A stretch of DNA of 8,775 nt, from NCBI GenBank assembly GCA_947462695.1, contig CANHQC010000069.1, positions 1 to 8,775 of the forward strand, in the 5' to 3' direction. This DNA comes from Flavobacteriales bacterium (GTDB taxonomy: Bacteria > Bacteroidota > Bacteroidia > Flavobacteriales_D > Crocinitomicaceae). A program made the position numbers and the translations under genes. The notes under the pieces were generated by a model, which saw only the letters and a program-made list of their open reading frames with translations, did no database searches and was not told where the DNA came from. Position 1 is the stretch's first letter. Every line of letters starts with the position of its first letter. Below are positions 1 to 7,055 of this stretch, piece after piece.

Positions 1-591
1 ACTTCTAAAAAGGTAACGCTTTCAGATTCAGTTTTTGGTATCGAACCAAATGATCACGCAATTTACTTAGATGTTAAGCAGCACTTGGCGAATCGTCGTC
101 AAGGAACGCATAAAGCAAAAGAAAGAGCAGAAATATCTGGATCTACGAAAAAAATTAAGAAACAAAAAGGAACTGGTGGTGCACGTGCTGGTAGTATCAA
201 ATCTGGTACGCGTGTAGGTGGTGGACGTATCTTCGGCCCAAGACCAAGAAACTACCATTTCAAGTTGAATGTTAAGTTGAAAAGATTGGCAAGAAAATCA
301 GCATTTTCTTACAAAGCTCAAAATGAATCTATCATGGTGCTTGAAGATCTTAATTTCGACGCAGCTAAAACAAAAGATTTTAAATCGTTGTTGGCAGCAT
401 TGAAACTTGAGAACGAAAAAGTTCTTATGATTTTAGGAAGCCAAAATGACAATGTTTATTTGTCATCACGTAACCTTGGAAGAGTTAAAGTCGTTACAGC
501 TGATTCAGTTAATACATTTGATGTATTAAACGCGAAGAAAGTTGTATTGGCAGAGAGTTCAATTGAAGTAATCGAAAAGATTCTAAACTAA
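1..591 (+). CDS. rplD: Large-subunit ribosomal protein uL4 (L4), 5' partial
   Basis: uL4 binds 23S rRNA early in assembly and sends a long loop into the peptide exit tunnel. The frame is open from the first base ([10 protein letters not shown]...) to TAA at 589-591, giving 196 codons. By comparison with Bacteroidota L4 of about 209 residues, roughly the first dozen residues lie outside the window. The in-frame TTG at 85 is internal, because conserved sequence ([15 protein letters not shown]) precedes it. The basic tunnel loop spans about window residues 32-90, with [27 protein letters not shown] and [11 protein letters not shown]; the C-terminal part carries the family's usual KSAFSYKAQ and VYLSSRNL segments. 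In E. coli, L4 also represses its own operon through the leader upstream of rpsJ. That leader is not in this window, so nothing can be said about such control here. Confidence 0.97.
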   Translation, partial: TSKKVTLSDSVFGIEPNDHAIYLDVKQHLANRRQGTHKAKERAEISGSTKKIKKQKGTGGARAGSIKSGTRVGGGRIFGPRPRNYHFKLNVKLKRLARKSAFSYKAQNESIMVLEDLNFDAAKTKDFKSLLAALKLENEKVLMILGSQNDNVYLSSRNLGRVKVVTADSVNTFDVLNAKKVVLAESSIEVIEKILN

Positions 592-597
592 TTGATG

Positions 598-894
598 ATG
601 AAAACAATTATCAAAAAGCCAATCATCTCAGAAAAAGCAACTGGAACGAGTGAGAAATTCAACCGTTTTACTTTTGCAGTAGATAGAAAAGCAAATAAAA
701 TAGAAATTAAAAATGCTGTCGAGAAGATGTATGGTGTCAGTGTAACTGAAGTTCGTACAATGAATTATGGCGGTGGTAAATCCTCTGTTAAGTATACTAA
801 CAAAGGTATCGTTGAGCAACCAAGTAAACTATGGAAAAAAGCTGTAGTTACTGTTGCAGTAGGAGAAACGATTGATTTATTTAATAATTTTTAA
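598..894 (+). CDS. rplW: Large-subunit ribosomal protein uL23 (L23)
   Basis: uL23 sits at the rim of the exit tunnel, where trigger factor, SRP and the SecYEG translocon dock. From ATG 598 the protein has 98 residues (MKTIIKKPIISEKAT...). The SEK motif at residues 11-13 includes Glu12, equivalent to E. coli Glu18, the trigger-factor contact. DRKANKIEIKNAVEKMYGVSV and VRTMNYGGGK follow as expected for the fold, and the C-terminal GETIDLF matches Bacteroidota L23. Three candidate starts lie in a row, TTG 592, ATG 595 and ATG 598, right after the rplD stop at 589-591. I chose 598 because the N-terminus then aligns best with relatives as I remember them; 595 would add one Met. No SD is visible, so translation probably depends on coupling to rplD or on an A/U-rich start region. 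Confidence 0.96.
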   Translation: MKTIIKKPIISEKATGTSEKFNRFTFAVDRKANKIEIKNAVEKMYGVSVTEVRTMNYGGGKSSVKYTNKGIVEQPSKLWKKAVVTVAVGETIDLFNNF

Positions 895-905
895 GCAGTT
901 GACTA

Positions 906-1730
906 ATGAGTCTTAAAAAATTCAAGCCTATAACTCCAGGGCAAAGACACAAGATCAACAGTGATTATTCTGAAATTACCACGAATAAGCCTGAAAAGAG
1001 CTTAGTGGCAAGTAAGAAGAGATCTGGAGGTCGAAACAATGATGGTCGTATGACCATGAGATACATCGGTGGTGGACACAAACAAAAGTACCGTGTAATC
1101 GATTTCAAACGCGATAAGCAAGATGTGCCAGCTACGGTGAAAAGCATCGAGTACGATCCGAATCGTACAGCGAACATTGCATTATTGTACTACGCTGATG
1201 GTGAAAAACGTTACATCATCGCACCAAACGGATTAAAAGTTGGTGATGTGGTTGTATCGGGCAAAACTGCTGCTCCGAATGTTGGAAATGCACTTTTATT
1301 AGCGGATATTCCTCTTGGAACGGTAATTCATAACATTGAATTAAAGCCAGGAAAAGGTGGAGCAATTGCTAGAGGTGCAGGAACATACGCTCAATTGAAT
1401 GCACGTGACGGTCGTTATGCTATCGTGAAAATGCCTTCAGGTGAAACACGTATGATCTTAACGACATGTATGGCAACAATTGGTTCTGTTTCGAATGCTG
1501 AACATAATCTTGTTGTATCTGGCAAGGCTGGTCGTTCGCGTTGGTTAGGAAGACGTCCACGAGTTCGTGGTGTTGTAATGAACCCGGTAGATCACCCGAT
1601 GGGTGGTGGTGAAGGACGTAATGCCGGTGGACATCCACGTTCACGTAACGGTATGCCAGCTAAAGGATTCAAGACACGTTCTAAGAAGAAGTATTCAGAT
1701 AAGTTCATCATCGAAAGAAGAAAAAAATAA
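906..1730 (+). CDS. rplB: Large-subunit ribosomal protein uL2 (L2)
   Basis: uL2 is a primary 23S rRNA binder near the peptidyl transferase centre and a bridge to the small subunit. It has 274 residues, against 273 in E. coli. Landmarks are [20 protein letters not shown] (40-59), an OB-like region with [12 protein letters not shown] (83-94), an SH3-like region with [18 protein letters not shown] (147-164), and the C-terminal loop [13 protein letters not shown] (226-238). His230 corresponds to E. coli His229, reported to matter for peptidyl transfer, and is retained. The next position, His in E. coli (HPHGGG), is Met232 here. With the following GGHPRSRNG and the ERRKK tail this is the Bacteroidota version as I remember it. 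ATG 906 lies 11 bases after the rplW stop with no SD in the gap. Confidence 0.98.
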   Translation: MSLKKFKPITPGQRHKINSDYSEITTNKPEKSLVASKKRSGGRNNDGRMTMRYIGGGHKQKYRVIDFKRDKQDVPATVKSIEYDPNRTANIALLYYADGEKRYIIAPNGLKVGDVVVSGKTAAPNVGNALLLADIPLGTVIHNIELKPGKGGAIARGAGTYAQLNARDGRYAIVKMPSGETRMILTTCMATIGSVSNAEHNLVVSGKAGRSRWLGRRPRVRGVVMNPVDHPMGGGEGRNAGGHPRSRNGMPAKGFKTRSKKKYSDKFIIERRKK

Positions 1731-1737
1731 GTAGGAT

Positions 1738-2016
1738 ATGAGTCGTTCGTTGAAAAAACCACCTTTTGTTCACTATAAGTTGCAAAAACGAGTGGATGAG
1801 GCACAGGCCTCAAATAGTAAAGCGGTGATCAAAACATGGTCTCGTGCTTCTACTATTACTCCGGACTTCGTTGGTTTAACCTTCGCAGTTCACAATGGGA
1901 ATAAGTTCATTCCAGTATTTGTTACAGAAAACATGGTAGGTCACAAACTAGGTGAATTTTCACCTACACGTAACTTCCGTGGACATGCTGGAAACAAAAA
2001 GGATAAAAAGAGATAA
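1738..2016 (+). CDS. rpsS: Small-subunit ribosomal protein uS19 (S19)
   Basis: uS19 sits in the head of the 30S subunit beside uS13 and contacts the A-site tRNA region and the large-subunit bridge. The 92-residue protein shows the family core: SLKKPPF (4-10), TWSRAS (33-38), [20 protein letters not shown] (49-68), [10 protein letters not shown] (69-78) and FRGHAGNKK. Two positions differ from the common pattern: the KKGPF glycine is Pro8, and the second Arg of WSRRS is Ala37. The Ala form looks usual for flavobacteria; the proline is less familiar to me. The gap to rplB is seven bases (gtaggat), containing only a weak AGGA. The gene ends with two in-frame stops, TAA TAA (2014-2019). Confidence 0.97.
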   Translation: MSRSLKKPPFVHYKLQKRVDEAQASNSKAVIKTWSRASTITPDFVGLTFAVHNGNKFIPVFVTENMVGHKLGEFSPTRNFRGHAGNKKDKKR

Positions 2017-2033
2017 TAAATAGTCACAAAGTC

Positions 2034-2429
2034 ATGGGTGCTAGAAAAAGACTAAGAGCCGAACAATTAAAGGAAAACAAACAATTTGTTGCTATTGCAC
2101 GATTGAATGATTCTCCAATTGCTCCAAGAAAGATGAGGTTAGTTGCAGACCTTGTAAGGGGAGTTGAAGTAAACAAAGCTCTAAACATATTGCAACACAA
2201 CGCGAAAAGTGCAGCTCTTCCGCTTTCCAAATTGCTTCGCTCTGCGATTGCCAATTGGGAACAAAAAAACGAAGGCAAGAATATTGAAGACGAGAAACTA
2301 GTAGTAAAGTCTATTGAAGTAGGCGGTGGTGCTATGTTGAAGCGAATTCAAGCAGCTCCTCAAGGTAGAGCGCACAGAGTAAGAAAAAGATCAAACCACG
2401 TGACCATTATTGTTGATGGTGCTAAATAA
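2034..2429 (+). CDS. rplV: Large-subunit ribosomal protein uL22 (L22)
   Basis: uL22 binds several 23S domains. Its long beta hairpin lines the exit tunnel next to uL4 and is where macrolide-resistance changes arise in other bacteria. The 131 residues include the helical core [17 protein letters not shown] (27-43), ALNILQ and [13 protein letters not shown] (67-79). The hairpin region (about 93-120) reads [20 protein letters not shown], followed by [15 protein letters not shown]. No insertion or deletion is evident in the hairpin. The N-terminal extension [17 protein letters not shown] before the conserved core resembles Bacteroidota L22. The start ATG 2034 follows a 17-base gap (aaatagtcacaaagtc) without an SD. 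The ATG in this position gives the expected MGxRKR opening. Confidence 0.97.
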   Translation: MGARKRLRAEQLKENKQFVAIARLNDSPIAPRKMRLVADLVRGVEVNKALNILQHNAKSAALPLSKLLRSAIANWEQKNEGKNIEDEKLVVKSIEVGGGAMLKRIQAAPQGRAHRVRKRSNHVTIIVDGAK

Positions 2430-2435
2430 GGAAGG
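2428..2435 (+). promoter_or_regulatory. Possible weak ribosome binding site for rpsC
   Basis: AAGGAAGG overlaps the rplV TAA stop and ends five bases before the rpsC ATG at 2441. It pairs imperfectly with the anti-SD end of 16S rRNA. Most other starts in this window have nothing comparable. Bacteroidota ribosomes generally make little use of SD pairing, so a functional role is uncertain. Confidence 0.3.
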
Positions 2436-2440
2436 ATAAC

Positions 2441-3172
2441 ATGGGACAAAAAACAAATCCAATAGGAAATAGACTTGGTTTCATCCATGGATGGGAGTCT
2501 AACTGGTATGGAGGAGACGATTACCGTGATAAGATTGTTGAAGACGATCAAATCCGTAAGTACCTCAACGCACGTTTGTCACGAGCAAGTATCGCTAAAA
2601 TCATCATCGAGCGAACACTGAAATTAGTTACTGTTACTATTAACACAGCTAGACCAGGTGTAATTATCGGTAAAGGTGGTCAAGAAGTTGATAAACTAAA
2701 AGAAGAATTAAAAAAACTCACTAAGAAAGAGATCCAAATCAACATTTTCGAGGTAAAACGTCCTGAATTGGATGCTCGTTTAGTTGCAGATGGGATTGCA
2801 CGTCAGTTAGAGGCGCGTATTTCTTTCCGAAGAGCAATAAAAATGGCAATCGCGAGCACAATGCGCATGGGAGCAGAAGGGATCAAAGTTAAGATTTCTG
2901 GTCGTTTGAATGGTGCAGAAATGGCGAGAACCGAGATGTACAAAGATGGACGTACTCCGTTACATACGTTCAGAGCTGACATCGATTATGCAGTTTCCGA
3001 AGCACATACTACGTATGGCCGTTTGGGTATCAAAGTGTGGATATGCAAGGGTGAAGTTTACGGAAAACGCGATCTTTCTCCTAATGTGGGAATGGCAGCA
3101 TCCGCGGCAAAATCAGGAGCTGCTCCAGGAGGACCACGTAAACCAATGGGAGCAAAGAGAAAGAAAAAATAA
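2441..3172 (+). CDS. rpsC: Small-subunit ribosomal protein uS3 (S3)
   Basis: uS3 lines the mRNA entry channel of the 30S subunit and contributes to the ribosome's mRNA-unwinding activity. The 243 residues begin [14 protein letters not shown], the conserved bacterial start. A type II KH domain follows, with [13 protein letters not shown] (74-86) holding the GxxG loop (77-80). The S3 C-terminal domain carries ISFRRAIK (127-134); Arg130, Arg131 and Lys134 keep the spacing of E. coli Arg131, Arg132 and Lys135, linked to helicase activity. [12 protein letters not shown] (152-163) and [20 protein letters not shown] (182-201) complete the fold. A flexible Ala/Gly/Lys-rich tail (about 218-243) ends GAKRKKK. 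The gene stops with in-frame TAA TAG. Confidence 0.98.
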   Translation: MGQKTNPIGNRLGFIHGWESNWYGGDDYRDKIVEDDQIRKYLNARLSRASIAKIIIERTLKLVTVTINTARPGVIIGKGGQEVDKLKEELKKLTKKEIQINIFEVKRPELDARLVADGIARQLEARISFRRAIKMAIASTMRMGAEGIKVKISGRLNGAEMARTEMYKDGRTPLHTFRADIDYAVSEAHTTYGRLGIKVWICKGEVYGKRDLSPNVGMAASAAKSGAAPGGPRKPMGAKRKKK

Positions 3173-3195
3173 TAGGACAGTAAAATTTTTAAAAG

Positions 3196-3624
3196 ATGTT
3201 ACAGCCAAAAAGAACCAAATTTAGAAGAGTTCAGAAGAGCCGAAACAGAGGTATGGCCCAAAGAGGTAGTACGATCGCGTTTGGTTCCTTCGGACTAAAA
3301 ACATTGGAGCCCGGATGGATCACATCACGCCAGATTGAAGCTTCTCGTATCGCCGTTACTCGTTACATGAAGCGTGAAGGAAAGGTGTGGATCAGAATTT
3401 TCCCGGACAAACCGGTAACCTCTAAGCCGGCAGAAGTCCGAATGGGTAAAGGTAAGGGTGCTCCAAGTCACTGGGTAGCTGTTGTTAAACCAGGTCGTAT
3501 AATGTTCGAAGCGGATGGCGTACCATACGAAATCGCTAAAGAAGCAATGCGTCTGGCAGCACAGAAATTACCAGTGAAATGTAAGTTCGTAGTCAGAAAC
3601 GACTATGTTATACCTGAGAAATAG
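3196..3624 (+). CDS. rplP: Large-subunit ribosomal protein uL16 (L16)
   Basis: uL16 is a late-assembling 50S protein near the A-site tRNA elbow and the central protuberance. The 142 residues begin [19 protein letters not shown], almost the E. coli N-terminus, and include [19 protein letters not shown] (33-51), [22 protein letters not shown] (67-88) and [11 protein letters not shown] (about 116-126). Arg82 in RMGKGKG corresponds to E. coli Arg81, the residue hydroxylated there by an oxygenase; whether that happens here cannot be judged. ATG 3196 follows a 23-base, A/T-rich gap after rpsC (ttttt aaaag just before the ATG) with no SD near the start. The gene ends with tandem in-frame stops TAG TAA. 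Confidence 0.97.
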   Translation: MLQPKRTKFRRVQKSRNRGMAQRGSTIAFGSFGLKTLEPGWITSRQIEASRIAVTRYMKREGKVWIRIFPDKPVTSKPAEVRMGKGKGAPSHWVAVVKPGRIMFEADGVPYEIAKEAMRLAAQKLPVKCKFVVRNDYVIPEK

Positions 3625-3633
3625 TAAAACAAT

Positions 3634-3828
3634 ATGAAGCAGCAAGAAATCACAAAAATGTCAGTTGAAGACGTGAAAAAGCGAATTACCGATTTTTCAG
3701 AACAACTGGTGAAAATGAAATTGACACACGGTGTCGCTCCAATGGAGAATCCACTTCAAATTCGCCACTTGAGAAGAACAATCGCTCGTTTGAAGACCGA
3801 AATGACCAAACGTGAAGCACAGGCTTAG
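3634..3828 (+). CDS. rpmC: Large-subunit ribosomal protein uL29 (L29)
   Basis: uL29 is a small two-helix protein at the tunnel exit next to uL23, part of the docking area for targeting factors. The 64 residues are typical in length. The first helix is about 9-32 and the second about 40-62, joined by the loop [13 protein letters not shown] (32-44). The [15 protein letters not shown] stretch (47-61) is the family signature. The ENPLQIR form is characteristic of Bacteroidota and their relatives as I remember them. The start ATG 3634 lies nine bases after the rplP stop, in an A-rich leader without an SD. The stop is TAG, with a second in-frame stop (TAA) at 3838-3840. Confidence 0.96.
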   Translation: MKQQEITKMSVEDVKKRITDFSEQLVKMKLTHGVAPMENPLQIRHLRRTIARLKTEMTKREAQA

Positions 3829-3857
3829 TTGCTTGTTTAATTAGACATTTGCTTGAC

Positions 3858-4115
3858 ATGGAAAAGCGTAATTTAAGAAAAGATCGAATCGGAATAGTAA
3901 CCAGCGACAAAATGCAAAAGTCAATTGTCGTAGCCGTTGAGCGTAAGGTGAAACACCCGAAGTACGGAAAGTTCGTTAAAAAAACTACTAAATTTGTCGC
4001 CCACGACGAAAACAACGATTGTAATATCGGTGATACAGTTCGAATTATGGAGACACGTCCTTTGAGTAAATCAAAGAACTGGAGATTAGTAGAGATTATT
4101 GAAAGAGCTAAATAA
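3858..4115 (+). CDS. rpsQ: Small-subunit ribosomal protein uS17 (S17)
   Basis: uS17 is an OB-fold protein that binds the 5' domain of 16S rRNA early in 30S assembly. From ATG 3858 it has 85 residues, beginning [14 protein letters not shown]. Conserved parts are [12 protein letters not shown] (18-29), [14 protein letters not shown] (33-46), [24 protein letters not shown] (48-71) and [11 protein letters not shown] (75-85). An in-frame TTG at 3849 would add three residues; I rejected it because family members start MEKRNLRK. It follows the largest gap in the window, 29 bases, which holds the 7-mer TTGCTTG twice. This is the last gene of the S10-type group, and rplN follows after nine bases. Confidence 0.97.
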   Translation: MEKRNLRKDRIGIVTSDKMQKSIVVAVERKVKHPKYGKFVKKTTKFVAHDENNDCNIGDTVRIMETRPLSKSKNWRLVEIIERAK

Positions 4116-4124
4116 TTTTTAGTA

Positions 4125-4493
4125 ATGATACAAACAGAATCAAGACTTGCAGTAGCAGACAACTCAGGAGCGAAAGAGGTGTTGGTGATCCGTGTACTCG
4201 GAGGAACCAAGCGTCGATATGCTTCTGTAGGTGATAAAATTGTCGTTGCTGTGAAGAGCGCAATGCCCTCTGGTGCCGTCAAGAAGGGAACGGTAGCTAA
4301 GGCAGTGATTGTTAGAACCAAAAAAGAGGTACGTCGTGCCGATGGTTCTTACATCCGATTTGATGATAACGCATGTGTTATCTTAAATCAGGCAGGGGAA
4401 ATGAGAGGTACCCGTATTTTTGGACCAGTTGCTCGCGAGTTGCGTGAAAACAACTACATGAAGGTTGTTTCACTAGCTCCTGAGGTACTTTAA
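4125..4493 (+). CDS. rplN: Large-subunit ribosomal protein uL14 (L14)
   Basis: uL14 lies on the interface face of the 50S subunit, forms bridges to 16S rRNA and is where the silencing factor RsfS docks. The 122 residues match the usual length. Conserved features are [19 protein letters not shown] (1-19), [12 protein letters not shown] (35-46), [19 protein letters not shown] (53-71), DDNACVILN (80-88) and [14 protein letters not shown] (94-107). It opens the spc-type group but is only nine bases (tttttagta) from the rpsQ stop, so no separate promoter or terminator fits between the groups. The stop TAA (4491-4493) is directly followed by an out-of-frame ATG at 4494. Confidence 0.98.
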   Translation: MIQTESRLAVADNSGAKEVLVIRVLGGTKRRYASVGDKIVVAVKSAMPSGAVKKGTVAKAVIVRTKKEVRRADGSYIRFDDNACVILNQAGEMRGTRIFGPVARELRENNYMKVVSLAPEVL

Positions 4494-4506
4494 ATGAGTG
4501 GAAGTT

Positions 4507-4824
4507 ATGCAACAGAAATTACACATTAAAGTAGGAGATACCGTGAAGGTTATTAGCGGTGAATCTAAGGGACAAGAAGGACAGGTAATGTCAATTGACC
4601 GTAAGAAAATGCGTGCTATTATCGGTGGTGTTAACCTCGTAAAAAAGCATGCGAAGCCAAGTGCTTCGGACCCTCAGGGTGGAATTGTGGAAAAAGAAGC
4701 TGGAATTCACGTTTCCAACCTAATGATCGTATCCAAAGGAGAGGCTACTCGAATTGGTCGTAAAATGGATAAGAATGGAAAGTTAGTACGTTATTCTAAA
4801 AAAACAGGGGAGGAGATTAAGTAA
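4507..4824 (+). CDS. rplX: Large-subunit ribosomal protein uL24 (L24)
   Basis: uL24 is an assembly initiator that binds 23S domain I and sits near the tunnel exit. From ATG 4507 the protein has 105 residues ([15 protein letters not shown]...). A KOW motif spans about 8-34 ([19 protein letters not shown]). [24 protein letters not shown] (about 48-71) and the tail [14 protein letters not shown] are family features. The in-frame GTG at 4498 would extend it by three residues; ATG 4507 fits relatives better. The ATG at 4494 is in another frame and opens only an 11-codon ORF ending at 4529. The 3' end carries a strong SD for rplE, and the TAA stop overlaps the rplE ATG by one base (TAATG), suggesting coupled translation. 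Confidence 0.95.
   Translation: MQQKLHIKVGDTVKVISGESKGQEGQVMSIDRKKMRAIIGGVNLVKKHAKPSASDPQGGIVEKEAGIHVSNLMIVSKGEATRIGRKMDKNGKLVRYSKKTGEEIK
4807..4815 (+). promoter_or_regulatory. Strong Shine-Dalgarno sequence for rplE, inside rplX
   Basis: GGGGAGGAG contains a GGAGG core and ends eight bases before the rplE ATG at 4824. It is the only start in the window with a strong SD at a usable distance. The same bases form the Gly-Glu-Glu codons of the L24 tail. Its GGG is the only GGG among 13 glycine codons of rplX, which suggests, without proving it, that the synonymous choice serves ribosome binding. Confidence 0.5.
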
Positions 4825-5375
4825 TGAGCTACACACCGAGACTTAAAGAAAAATATCAGTCGGAGATCATTTCTCAATTGACTGAGAAGTTTGGTTACAA
4901 GACGGTAATGCGTGTACCCAAACTGTCAAAAATTGTATTGAGCCAAGGAATGGGTGATGCAGTTGCTGATAAAAAGCTTATTGATAGCGCCGTTGCTGAT
5001 CTTTCCCGAATTGCTGGACAAAAGGCAGTGACTACAATTTCGAAAAAAGATATTTCTAATTTCAAATTGAGAAAAGGAATGCCTATCGGAACAAAAGTTA
5101 CGCTTCGTGGCGAGAAAATGTACGACTTTCTAGATCGTCTTTTATCAGTTTCACTTCCAAGAACACGTGACTTCCGTGGAATAAACCCGAAAGGTTTTGA
5201 CGGACGTGGAAATTTCAACCTTGGAATTAAAGAACATATCATTTTCCCGGAAATTGATATCGATAAAGTAAATCGAATTTTAGGAATGGATATCACGTTT
5301 GTGACAACTGCTGAGAATGATGAAGAAGCAAAAGCTTTATTAGATGCATTTGGATTCCCATTTATAAAAAAATAA
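4824..5375 (+). CDS. rplE: Large-subunit ribosomal protein uL5 (L5)
   Basis: uL5 binds 5S rRNA with uL18, joins it to the central protuberance and touches the P-site tRNA. The 183 residues are close to the usual length. Family segments include [18 protein letters not shown] (29-46), the core ITxKK-like [19 protein letters not shown] (71-89), [16 protein letters not shown] (92-107), [10 protein letters not shown] (111-120) and the C-terminal [23 protein letters not shown] 4824 overlaps the rplX stop by one base and has a strong SD upstream, the clearest coupled start in the window. In E. coli, uS8 represses the spc operon at the rplE start; I did not identify an uS8-binding structure here. The stop is tandem TAA TAG. 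Confidence 0.98.
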   Translation: MSYTPRLKEKYQSEIISQLTEKFGYKTVMRVPKLSKIVLSQGMGDAVADKKLIDSAVADLSRIAGQKAVTTISKKDISNFKLRKGMPIGTKVTLRGEKMYDFLDRLLSVSLPRTRDFRGINPKGFDGRGNFNLGIKEHIIFPEIDIDKVNRILGMDITFVTTAENDEEAKALLDAFGFPFIKK

Positions 5376-5381
5376 TAGGAA

Positions 5382-5696
5382 ATGGCAAAAGAATCAATGA
5401 AAGCGCGAGAGCGCAAAAGAGAGAAAATGGTAGCGAGATACGCAAAAAAGCGTGAGGAGTTAACCAAAATACTAAAGTCGACCGATGCTTCTGAAGAAGT
5501 TCAAGCAGCAAAGTGGGATGCGATGATGGCTATACAAAAATTGCCTGCGAATTCATCTAAAATCCGTGTCCACAATCGATGTGGTTTAACGGGTCGACCT
5601 AGAGGCTATATGCGTCAGTTTGGTCTCTCTCGTGTAACTTTCCGTGAAATGGCTTTAGCTGGTAAAATACCAGGAGTGAAAAAAGCAAGTTGGTAA
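5382..5696 (+). CDS. rpsN: Small-subunit ribosomal protein uS14 (S14), zinc-free form, long version
   Basis: uS14 is a 30S head protein next to uS3 and uS10. The 104 residues begin [14 protein letters not shown] and end IPGVKKASW, with the rRNA-binding block [20 protein letters not shown] (65-84). The single Cys67 and lack of CxxC pairs mark the zinc-independent form. The middle (about 27-58) holds a longer, partly charged stretch with DASEEV and [14 protein letters not shown]. It resembles the 101-residue E. coli type rather than the 89-residue type that I remember from many flavobacteria, and is about three residues longer than E. coli. The reading frame is clean and both ends are normal, so this looks like a true variant, not an error. 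ATG 5382 follows rplE by six bases (taggaa). Confidence 0.97.
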   Translation: MAKESMKARERKREKMVARYAKKREELTKILKSTDASEEVQAAKWDAMMAIQKLPANSSKIRVHNRCGLTGRPRGYMRQFGLSRVTFREMALAGKIPGVKKASW

Positions 5697-5715
5697 TTAA
5701 GAAGAGATTAAGACT

Positions 5716-6114
5716 ATGAACACAGATCCAATAGCAGATTTCTTAACCAGAATCCGTAACGCAAGTTCGGCTGGTTTGAAAATGGTCGAAATCCCAGGTT
5801 CAAATGTAAAACGTGCAATGACGCACATTTTATTTGATCAAGGGTATATCACCAATTATAAGTTTGAAGACGATGAAAAACAAGGCGTAATTAAGATTGC
5901 CTTGAAATACAACCCATCCACAAAAGTTCCTGCAATTACAAAATTGCAACGCGCTTCTCGCCCGGGATTAAGAAAGTACAGTAGTGCTACTGAAATGCCG
6001 CGCGTATTGAACGGATTAGGAATTGCAATCGTCTCTACTTCGAAAGGTTTGATTACAGACAAAGAAGCAAGAAGAGAAAACGTAGGTGGCGAAGTCCTTT
6101 GCTACGTGTATTAA
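5716..6114 (+). CDS. rpsH: Small-subunit ribosomal protein uS8 (S8)
   Basis: uS8 binds the central domain of 16S rRNA (helix 21) and organises the 30S platform. In E. coli it also represses the spc operon by binding its mRNA. The 132 residues begin [17 protein letters not shown], the conserved N-terminus, with [16 protein letters not shown] (24-39) and a C-terminal rRNA-binding part containing SRPGLRKY (81-88), [23 protein letters not shown] (97-119) and GGEVLCYVY (124-132). The STSKG motif is intact. ATG 5716 comes 19 bases after the rpsN stop, in an A/G-rich leader (taagaagagattaagact) without a clear SD. Confidence 0.97.
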   Translation: MNTDPIADFLTRIRNASSAGLKMVEIPGSNVKRAMTHILFDQGYITNYKFEDDEKQGVIKIALKYNPSTKVPAITKLQRASRPGLRKYSSATEMPRVLNGLGIAIVSTSKGLITDKEARRENVGGEVLCYVY

Positions 6115-6131
6115 TTTTTAAGTAAGTAAAA

Positions 6132-6686
6132 ATGTCAAGGATAGGTAAATCCCCAGTTAACATCCCGAGTGGAGTTGATGTAAAGTTAGACGGTAATGTG
6201 ATTACTGTTAAGGGTCCTAAAGGACAGTTAACACAAGAAATTGATTCATGTGTAACACTTTCTATTGAGGACAATACGATAACTTTCAGCCGCGAATCAG
6301 ACGCACCTTCTCATAGAGCTAAACACGGTTTGTACCGTGCGTTAATTCAAAATATGGTGGTTGGCGTTTCAGAAGGGTATAAGAAGGAATTAGAAATTAT
6401 TGGAGTAGGATACCGAGCAAATGCTGCAGGTCAGCAATTAGAACTTGCTCTTGGTTATTCCCATGCCATCGTAATGGAAATTCCTTCAGAAATTAAGGTA
6501 TCTGCAGAAACCCAAAAGGGTAAGGCACCAATTGTAACGTTGGAATCATTCGACAAACAATTGTTAGGTCAAGTTGCTGCCAAAATTCGCTCTCTTCGTA
6601 AACCAGAACCATACAAAGGTAAAGGTATCCGTTTCGTGGGTGAAGATATTCGAAGAAAAGCAGGTAAGTCTGCAGGTAAAAAATAA
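6132..6686 (+). CDS. rplF: Large-subunit ribosomal protein uL6 (L6)
   Basis: uL6 sits near the sarcin-ricin loop at the factor-binding site of the 50S subunit and has two repeated alpha/beta domains. The 184 residues begin MSRIGKSPVNIPSGV. Domain 1 covers roughly 1-80 (ITVKGPKGQLTQE at 24-36) and domain 2 roughly 85-170 (IIGVGYRA at 89-96; FDKQLLGQVAAKIRSLRKPEPYKGKGIRF ending at 168). The PEPYKGKGIRF element is the family hallmark, and the tail is lysine-rich. ATG 6132 follows a 17-base A/T-rich gap after rpsH with no SD. The start codon gives the exact family N-terminus, so the call is firm. Confidence 0.98.
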   Translation: MSRIGKSPVNIPSGVDVKLDGNVITVKGPKGQLTQEIDSCVTLSIEDNTITFSRESDAPSHRAKHGLYRALIQNMVVGVSEGYKKELEIIGVGYRANAAGQQLELALGYSHAIVMEIPSEIKVSAETQKGKAPIVTLESFDKQLLGQVAAKIRSLRKPEPYKGKGIRFVGEDIRRKAGKSAGKK

Positions 6687-6698
6687 TTGGAAATAGTT

Positions 6699-7052
6699 AT
6701 GGCATTCAGTAAATTAAAAAGAAGAGCGAAAATTAAACGAAGAATCAGAAAGAAAATTTCTGGTACTTCAAAGCTGCCTCGCCTTTCAGTATTTCGCAGT
6801 AATAAGCAAATCTACGCACAGTTGATTGATGACGTAAATGGTGTTACTTTGGCATCTGCGTCTTCATACAAAAACAAAGCGACTGACAAAAAAGCAAAAG
6901 TTGATCAGGCCGCTGTCGTAGGTAAAGAAGTAGCTGAAAAAGCAATTAAAGCCGGAATCGAAACAGTGGTTTTCGATCGTAATGGGTACTTGTACCACGG
7001 TAGAGTTAAATCATTAGCTGACTCAGCAAGAGAAGGCGGTTTAAAATTTTAA
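6699..7052 (+). CDS. rplR: Large-subunit ribosomal protein uL18 (L18)
   Basis: uL18 binds 5S rRNA together with uL5 and helps place it in the central protuberance. From ATG 6699 it has 117 residues. A basic N-terminal tail ([17 protein letters not shown], 4-20) precedes [19 protein letters not shown] (27-45), and the C-terminus has [27 protein letters not shown] (82-108) and GLKF. An in-frame TTG at 6687, directly after the rplF stop, would add four residues. I prefer ATG 6699 because relatives begin MA-S-K--RR. A weak TTGGAAA lies between the two candidates. The distance to rpsE is only three bases, so the two genes are likely translated in sequence. Confidence 0.96.
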   Translation: MAFSKLKRRAKIKRRIRKKISGTSKLPRLSVFRSNKQIYAQLIDDVNGVTLASASSYKNKATDKKAKVDQAAVVGKEVAEKAIKAGIETVVFDRNGYLYHGRVKSLADSAREGGLKF

Positions 7053-7055
7053 GAA

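Noticed and set aside
85..591. Starting uL4 at the TTG at position 85
   Set aside because: Conserved uL4 sequence continues in frame upstream to base 1, so the gene is simply cut by the window edge.
3173..3195. A/T-rich palindrome-like run (aaaatttttaaaa) between rpsC and rplP as a terminator
   Set aside because: There is no GC stem and it lies inside an obviously continuous operon; it is better seen as an unstructured start region.
2910..3224. A 104-codon + strand frame overlapping rpsC and rplP
   Set aside because: It is an alternative frame of the conserved rpsC coding sequence, rich in rare-looking residue patterns and without a recognisable domain.
3853..3858. TTGACA resembling a -35 box before rpsQ
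   Set aside because: It overlaps the rpsQ start codon and is the E. coli-type box, which Bacteroidota do not use; no matching downstream element was seen.
3686..4321. A 211-codon open frame on the minus strand
   Set aside because: It lies antisense to rpmC, rpsQ and rplN, all firmly identified. Its translation resembles no family I know and has the look of a codon-bias shadow.
4895..5467. A 190-codon open frame on the minus strand
   Set aside because: It is antisense to rplE and the start of rpsN, has a Ser/Phe/Ile-rich composition typical of reverse-strand shadows, and has no support of its own.
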